The position numbers and the translations under genes were made by a program. Positions 31,887 to 34,813 of a DNA stretch of 34,813 nucleotides are shown piece by piece. The notes beneath the pieces are model-generated. The model saw only the letters and a list, made by a program, of their open reading frames with translations. It was not told the origin of the DNA and did not search any database. The stretch is taken from positions 1 to 34,813 of the forward strand of contig JBKQSL010000152.1 in the NCBI GenBank assembly GCA_052143655.1, written 5' to 3'. Position 1 is the first letter of the stretch; each line of letters starts with the position of its first letter. Origin of the DNA: CAVSUR01 sp052143655. GTDB lineage: Bacteria > Actinomycetota > Actinomycetes > Streptosporangiales > Streptosporangiaceae.

Positions 31887-31933
31887 CCCGGACCACCAGC
31901 ACAACACAAGGAGTAAGCAAGCGGCAGCAGCAC

Positions 31934-31954
31934 CACGGTCAAATTCGAAGACCC
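31934..31954 (-). repeat. Right terminal inverted repeat of IS
   Basis: Reads GGGTCTTCGAATTTGACCGTG on the minus strand, pairing with the left end at 30372-30392. Confidence 0.92.
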
Positions 31955-31962
31955 CCTTTTCC
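31955..31962. repeat. Target-site duplication, right copy
   Basis: CCTTTTCC, identical to 30364-30371 and directly abutting the right inverted repeat. It ends 33 bases ahead of the RDD gene start. Confidence 0.93.
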
Positions 31963-31995
31963 CGTCCCCCTTCCCTCTCACAGAAAGGCATCTCG

Positions 31996-32682
31996 ATGAG
32001 CTACCCCGGTTATCCCGGCCAGACCGATCCTGGCCAGCCAGACCCCAGCCAGCCCGGGTACGGACAGCAGCCTGGCTACGGACAGCAGCCCCCGCCCGGA
32101 TACGGACAGGAGCAGCCTGGCTACGGACAGCAGCCTCCGCCCGGATACGGGCAGCCCGGGTACGGACAGCAGCCTCCGCCCGGATACGGCCAGCCCCAGC
32201 CCGGATACGGCCAGCCCGGATACGGCCAGCCCGGGTACGGCGCGGGCTACGGCCAGCCTGGTCCTGTCCAGCCGGGATACAGTCAGCCTCCGGCCGCCGT
32301 TCCCTATGCCAACTGGGCACACCGCACTGGCGGGTATCTCATCGACGTGGTCCCTGTCATCCTGCTGGAGATCATCGGAGCAGCGACCGGGCATACGGCC
32401 ATCGTTCTGCTGTTCGATCTGCTGGCGCTGGTTTTCGTCGGGTACAACCGGTGGTACCTGGGCGGCTCGACCGGCCAGTCCCTGGGCAAGCGGGCCCTGG
32501 GACTGCGGCTGATCGGCGAGCAGACCGGCCAGCCCATCGGGCCCCTGATGGCGTTCGTCCGGGACGTCACGCACATCCTGGACTCACTGGCCTGCTACAT
32601 CGGCTGGCTGTTCCCGCTCTGGGACGCCAAGCGGCAGACCTTCGCTGACAAGATCATTCACACGGTGGTCGTCCCGAACTAG
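31996..32682 (+). CDS. RDD-family membrane protein with PGYGQ repeats
   Basis: The 228-residue protein has a ~105-residue N-terminus built of PGYGQQ/PPPGYGQ repeats, then an RDD domain. The latter has WAHRTGGYLIDVVPVILLEI (the RxxAxxxD-like opening), NRWYLGGSTGQSLGKRALG and a FVRDVTHILDSLACYIGWLF helix, ending ADKIIHTVVV. It probably has three membrane helices and a cytosolic disordered arm. RDD proteins are proposed transporters or ion antiporters, mostly uncharacterised. The GAAAGG about ten bases upstream supports ATG 31996. The IS sits only 33-41 bases upstream, so any upstream promoter or operon link to DUF2752 has been cut; transcription may now start in the IS. Confidence 0.88.
   Translation: MSYPGYPGQTDPGQPDPSQPGYGQQPGYGQQPPPGYGQEQPGYGQQPPPGYGQPGYGQQPPPGYGQPQPGYGQPGYGQPGYGAGYGQPGPVQPGYSQPPAAVPYANWAHRTGGYLIDVVPVILLEIIGAATGHTAIVLLFDLLALVFVGYNRWYLGGSTGQSLGKRALGLRLIGEQTGQPIGPLMAFVRDVTHILDSLACYIGWLFPLWDAKRQTFADKIIHTVVVPN
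32049..32253 (+). repeat. In-frame GGxTACGGxCAG repeats
   Basis: About a dozen short copies of GGxTACGGxCAGC(A/C)G, spaced 15-45 bases, encode the GYGQQ/GYGQP repeats of the RDD protein's N-terminal arm. Confidence 0.8.
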
Positions 32683-32690
32683 GCGGGCAG

Positions 32691-32735
32691 GCGATAGCCG
32701 GCGGCCCGCCACCTGGCCCGGGCGCCGGCTGTCGC
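32691..32735. terminator. Long terminator hairpin after RDD gene
   Basis: GCGATAGCCGGCG (32691-32703) pairs with CGCCGGCTGTCGC (32723-32735) over 13 bases with one U-G wobble. Four further C-G pairs are possible inside the loop (32705-32708 with 32719-32722). TTT follows at 32736-32738 on the plus strand. It lies between the convergent RDD and beta-lactamase-like genes and probably serves both. Confidence 0.75.
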
Positions 32736-32737
32736 TT

Positions 32738-34066
32738 TCAGTCTGGCGGTGTCAGTCTGGCTGCCCGGGCATCGGCCAGCGTCATCCCCCGGGCAGCCCA
32801 GGAGCCTGGCCAGGCCGGCCCGTGGCCGTGCCCCGGCCGGTGGTTGCGGCCATGGCCCTGCACGCGCCGTGGCGTGTCCGGCCTGGCCGGCCGGGCCGGG
32901 CCGGCCGCCGGACCACGCTGGCGCCTGGATGGATGCCAGTGCCAGCGCCAGCGCCGCCGCGGATGCCAGTGCCAGTGCCAGCGCGGATGCCAGTGCCGGT
33001 GCCAGCGCGGGCGACCAGGCCGCTTCCGCCAGCCCGGCCTGGATTTGCCGACCTTCCTGGGGCCCGGTCGCCCGGCCGGATGGCCGACTGACGCTGCATC
33101 GCGCAGCTCGCGGACCGCCTGCACGGCAGCCGCCCGCACCAGCGTGTCCGCGGCCCGCTGACTGGGCTGCTGGTTCGTCAGCACCGCGATCAGCAGGACA
33201 TGCCCGCCGTGGCGCACGACGCCGATGCTGTCGGTCATCCAGCTGCCGGGCCGCCGCGCAAGCTGGCCCGTCTCGGCCGCCGGCGTAGTGTGCCGCTGCG
33301 CCGTCCAGGCCACCCCGCGGTGGCGGACCGGGTGCTCGCGCAGCAGCCGCAGCGCGAGAGCCCGGGACCGCCAGCCGAGCGGAGAAGGCGCGAACCGCAG
33401 ATCAGCCAGCAGCCGCAGCTGATCATCGACGGTCGTGGTCGTCCGCTGCCAGTGCCCGTCCCGGCCCGGGCGGGTGCGCCACAGCCGCAGCCGAATATTC
33501 GCGCGGGCGATCCCCCGCGTGCCGCCCGCCCGCCGCCAGAGCTCGGCCGTGGCTGCCGGACTGTGATCGTCCATCATCGCGACGGCCAGCCGCCGGTCGG
33601 ACTGGCTCAGCGGCCTAGCGTCCGACTGACGCCGCAGCAGCAGGCCGGCCAGGATGTCCACCCGGGCGATGCCCACAGCCGTGAACCGTTCCGAGCCGTG
33701 GTAAATGGCCCGGATCCGGGCGGCCGGGTAGGCGACGCCCACGGCGAAGTGATTTCCGCGGATAGCCGCCAGCCGGGCAAGCGCGCCGACAAACTGCTGG
33801 TGCAGCCGGATCCCCTGGTGACTGTCGGCGGCACCGGTCCCGCGCGGCCTGGCGGAGTGCGCCTGGCCGGCTGGCGGGCCAGATATGCGTGCCGTCGGGG
33901 CGGCGTGCTGGCCGGCCGCCACGGCCGCCGACGGCGCTGCCGGGCGGCCAGCCGATAGCGCGACCATCGCCACCGCCACCGCCATCAGCATGAAGACGAC
34001 CGCGAAGGTCAGCCGCTCCCACCACGACAAGTGGCCCGCATGGGCGGGCGTACGACCCACTCGCAT
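32738..34066 (-). CDS. Class A beta-lactamase-like protein, catalytic motifs lost
   Basis: The 442-residue protein has one membrane or signal-anchor helix (about 20-40), a disordered linker and a domain aligned by eye with actinobacterial class A beta-lactamase-like serine hydrolases (RVDILAGLL, AATAELWRR, SWMTDSIGVV, LIAVLTNQQPS). The SxxK position ahead of VDIL reads GIAR (132-135), so the nucleophilic Ser and general-base Lys are absent. The SDN position reads HSP (168-170) and the K(T/N)G position reads ETG (265-267). A catalytic role is therefore unlikely. After residue 320 a Gly/Pro/Arg tail carries repeated HWHP/RWHW units (354-380), unusual for the family. Whether that tail is real or an extended open frame is unclear. 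Confidence 0.72.
   Translation of the reverse strand: MRVGRTPAHAGHLSWWERLTFAVVFMLMAVAVAMVALSAGRPAAPSAAVAAGQHAAPTARISGPPAGQAHSARPRGTGAADSHQGIRLHQQFVGALARLAAIRGNHFAVGVAYPAARIRAIYHGSERFTAVGIARVDILAGLLLRRQSDARPLSQSDRRLAVAMMDDHSPAATAELWRRAGGTRGIARANIRLRLWRTRPGRDGHWQRTTTTVDDQLRLLADLRFAPSPLGWRSRALALRLLREHPVRHRGVAWTAQRHTTPAAETGQLARRPGSWMTDSIGVVRHGGHVLLIAVLTNQQPSQRAADTLVRAAAVQAVRELRDAASVGHPAGRPGPRKVGKSRPGWRKRPGRPRWHRHWHPRWHWHWHPRRRWRWHWHPSRRQRGPAAGPARPARPDTPRRVQGHGRNHRPGHGHGPAWPGSWAARGMTLADARAARLTPPD
32931..33010. repeat. GCCAGT/GCCAGC simple repeat
   Basis: GGATGCCAGTGCCAG-type units recur (32931, 32961, 32985) with interspersed GCCAGT/GCCAGC hexamers. On the minus strand in the frame of the neighbouring gene they encode His/Trp/Pro/Arg runs. 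Every frame across the segment is low-complexity, so the repeat may be driving the open frame. Confidence 0.7.
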
Positions 34067-34171
34067 CCCCCTGGACGTGTAACCCGGCGTCGCGGCTCTG
34101 GCCCCATCGCTCGCGACCCGGTGCTTACAACCGGCTTGAGCCGAATGCTGCGCACTCGTCTCAGAATGTCC

Positions 34172-34194
34172 CTGTTAAACTAAATGCTGTTAAA
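34172..34194. promoter_or_regulatory. CTGTTAAA direct repeats in AT-rich leader
   Basis: CTGTTAAA occurs at 34172-34179 and 34187-34194, 15 bases start to start, in the most AT-rich part of the window (about 34160-34300). The 280-base region separates the divergent beta-lactamase-like and alditol-oxidase-like genes, so it should hold both promoters. No single pair of -35/-10 boxes stands out. Confidence 0.35.
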
Positions 34195-34317
34195 AGCAAA
34201 ACGAATAAGCGCGCATCAGGCTAGCACGCCGACGCGGGCCATAGTAAAGATAAAGCCCAGTTAAGGCAATTTATCGTTACCGGATTAGCACCTAATTGTC
34301 CGGCCGGAAGGGCCGCA

Positions 34318-34333
34318 GGCCGCATTAGCGGCC
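34318..34333 (+). promoter_or_regulatory. Hairpin beside the alditol-oxidase ribosome site
   Basis: GGCCGC (34318-34323) and GCGGCC (34328-34333) form a six-bp stem with ATTA loop, ending four bases before the GGGAGG ribosome site (34338-34343). A second GGCCGC at 34311-34316 could compete for the 3' arm. It may modulate translation. Confidence 0.4.
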
Positions 34334-34346
34334 GGGCGGGAGGCTC

Positions 34347-34813
34347 ATGGGCACGTCGATCACCAACTGGGCTGGCAGCATCACGTTCAGCGCCCGGCAG
34401 CTGCACCGGCCAGGCTCGGTCGCGGAACTCGCGCAGCTCGTGGCCGGCAGCAAGCGGGTGCGCGCGCCGGGCACCGGGCACTCGTTCAGCCCGGTCGCGG
34501 ACACGACCGGCGACCTGGTCTCGGTCGCCGGCCTGCCGCGGCTGATCGAGCCGGACACGGCGCGAGGCACCGTAATGATCAGTGCCGGGCTGCGGTACGC
34601 CGAGGTGGCCGCGGCCCTGAACGCCGCGGGCCGGGCGCTGCCCAACCTGGCGTCGCTGCCGCACATCTCGGTGGCCGGCGCCTGCGCGACCGGCACGCAC
34701 GGATCCGGTATCCGCAATCAGACCCTGGCTGCCGCGGTCCGGTCCCTGCAGCTGGTAACCGCCGAGGGTGACCTGATCACGGTGGACCGCGGCAGCAGGC
34801 TTTTCCCGGCCGC
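34347..34813 (+). CDS. Alditol/xylitol oxidase-like FAD enzyme, N-terminal part
   Basis: The first 155 residues are present; the right edge cuts the gene. They match the FAD-binding (VAO-type) domain of Streptomyces alditol oxidase: TNWAGSITFSARQLHRP, APGTGHSFSPVADT (His46-region flavin attachment motif), GLRYAEVAAALNAAGRALPN and SLPHISVAGACATGTHGSG. AldO oxidises xylitol, sorbitol and similar polyols at C1, giving the aldose and hydrogen peroxide. Related L-gulonolactone or arabinonolactone oxidases share the domain, but NWAG and LPNLASLPHISVAGA favour AldO. ATG 34347 follows GGGAGG by three bases. There is no signal peptide. A leader hairpin and an AT-rich promoter region lie upstream. Confidence 0.85.
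   Translation, partial: MGTSITNWAGSITFSARQLHRPGSVAELAQLVAGSKRVRAPGTGHSFSPVADTTGDLVSVAGLPRLIEPDTARGTVMISAGLRYAEVAAALNAAGRALPNLASLPHISVAGACATGTHGSGIRNQTLAAAVRSLQLVTAEGDLITVDRGSRLFPA

Larger units (their letters stand above)
30372..31954 (+). mobile_element. Complete ISL3-family insertion sequence (1583 bp)
   Basis: The ends are imperfect 21-bp inverted repeats, left GGGTCTTCGAACTGGGCCGTG and right (reverse complement) GGGTCTTCGAATTTGACCGTG, identical at 18 of 21 positions. Exact 8-bp direct repeats CCTTTTCC flank them, the size ISL3 elements generate. A single full-length transposase gene fills the middle, with a 177-base left untranslated part and a 68-base right part. All components needed for movement look intact. 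It inserted between the DUF2752 and RDD genes. Removing it and one duplication leaves those genes 75 bases apart. Confidence 0.95.

Noticed and set aside
32749..33288. Plus-strand frame with Ala/Ser/Asp repeats
   Set aside because: It arises from the GCCAGT/GCCAGC repeat and lies opposite the beta-lactamase-like gene; no start context or domain supports it.

Overview
This is a very GC-rich chromosomal segment of an actinobacterium. The G/C-dominated third codon positions, the many GTG starts, the bacterial proteasome activator and the order tRNA-Leu, fhaA, fhaB, PP2C, ftsW/rodA, pbpA, pknB, crgA, rhomboid, peptidyl-prolyl isomerase all point that way. The order resembles Streptomyces and relatives (a single PASTA kinase, no second kinase gene) more than mycobacteria. 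Genus cannot be fixed from the sequence alone.

Layout. 1-4.1 kb: the start of a lipoprotein gene running off the left edge, a helix-turn-helix/Clp-N pair, and a large MinD/ParA-type ATPase with a long low-complexity N-terminus. 4.3-6.9 kb: bacterial proteasome activator (Bpa/PafE), a family 2 glycosyltransferase with a STAS-domain gene, and two small hypothetical genes. 7-9.6 kb: an arginine deiminase without arcB/arcC nearby, an RsbW/SpoIIAB-like ATPase and a MarR regulator. 9.7-13.6 kb: a two-gene polysaccharide-type ABC exporter divergent from marR across a dyad operator, then an orphan PAS-GAF-PAS histidine kinase. 13.7-15.4 kb: a subtilisin-inhibitor-like lipoprotein, an Fpg/Nei DNA glycosylase and tRNA-Leu(CAG).

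15.4-25.7 kb is the conserved cell-wall growth and division signalling island. FhaA and FhaB read phosphothreonine marks, the PP2C phosphatase removes them, PknB (kinase plus three PASTA domains) writes them, FtsW/RodA and the class B PBP polymerise and cross-link peptidoglycan, and CrgA scaffolds the divisome. fhaB to pbpA are joined by stop/start overlaps.

25.7-34.8 kb is accessory: a DUF6114 membrane protein, an ATP-dependent DNA ligase, a secreted GH18 protein, a DUF2752 gene, a complete ISL3-family insertion sequence, an RDD membrane protein, a class A beta-lactamase-like protein whose catalytic motifs all appear lost, and the start of an alditol-oxidase-like gene cut by the right edge.

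The best-supported unusual observations are the intact IS (1583 bp, 21-bp imperfect inverted repeats, exact 8-bp target duplication) that splits a formerly close DUF2752-RDD pair, the probable pseudo-beta-lactamase with a His/Trp/Arg-rich tail, a membrane-anchored SSI-type protease inhibitor, and several well-formed dyads in divergent promoters. I saw no CRISPR array, prophage, or clear multi-gene system of an undescribed type. No gene-free stretch exceeds 300 bases.
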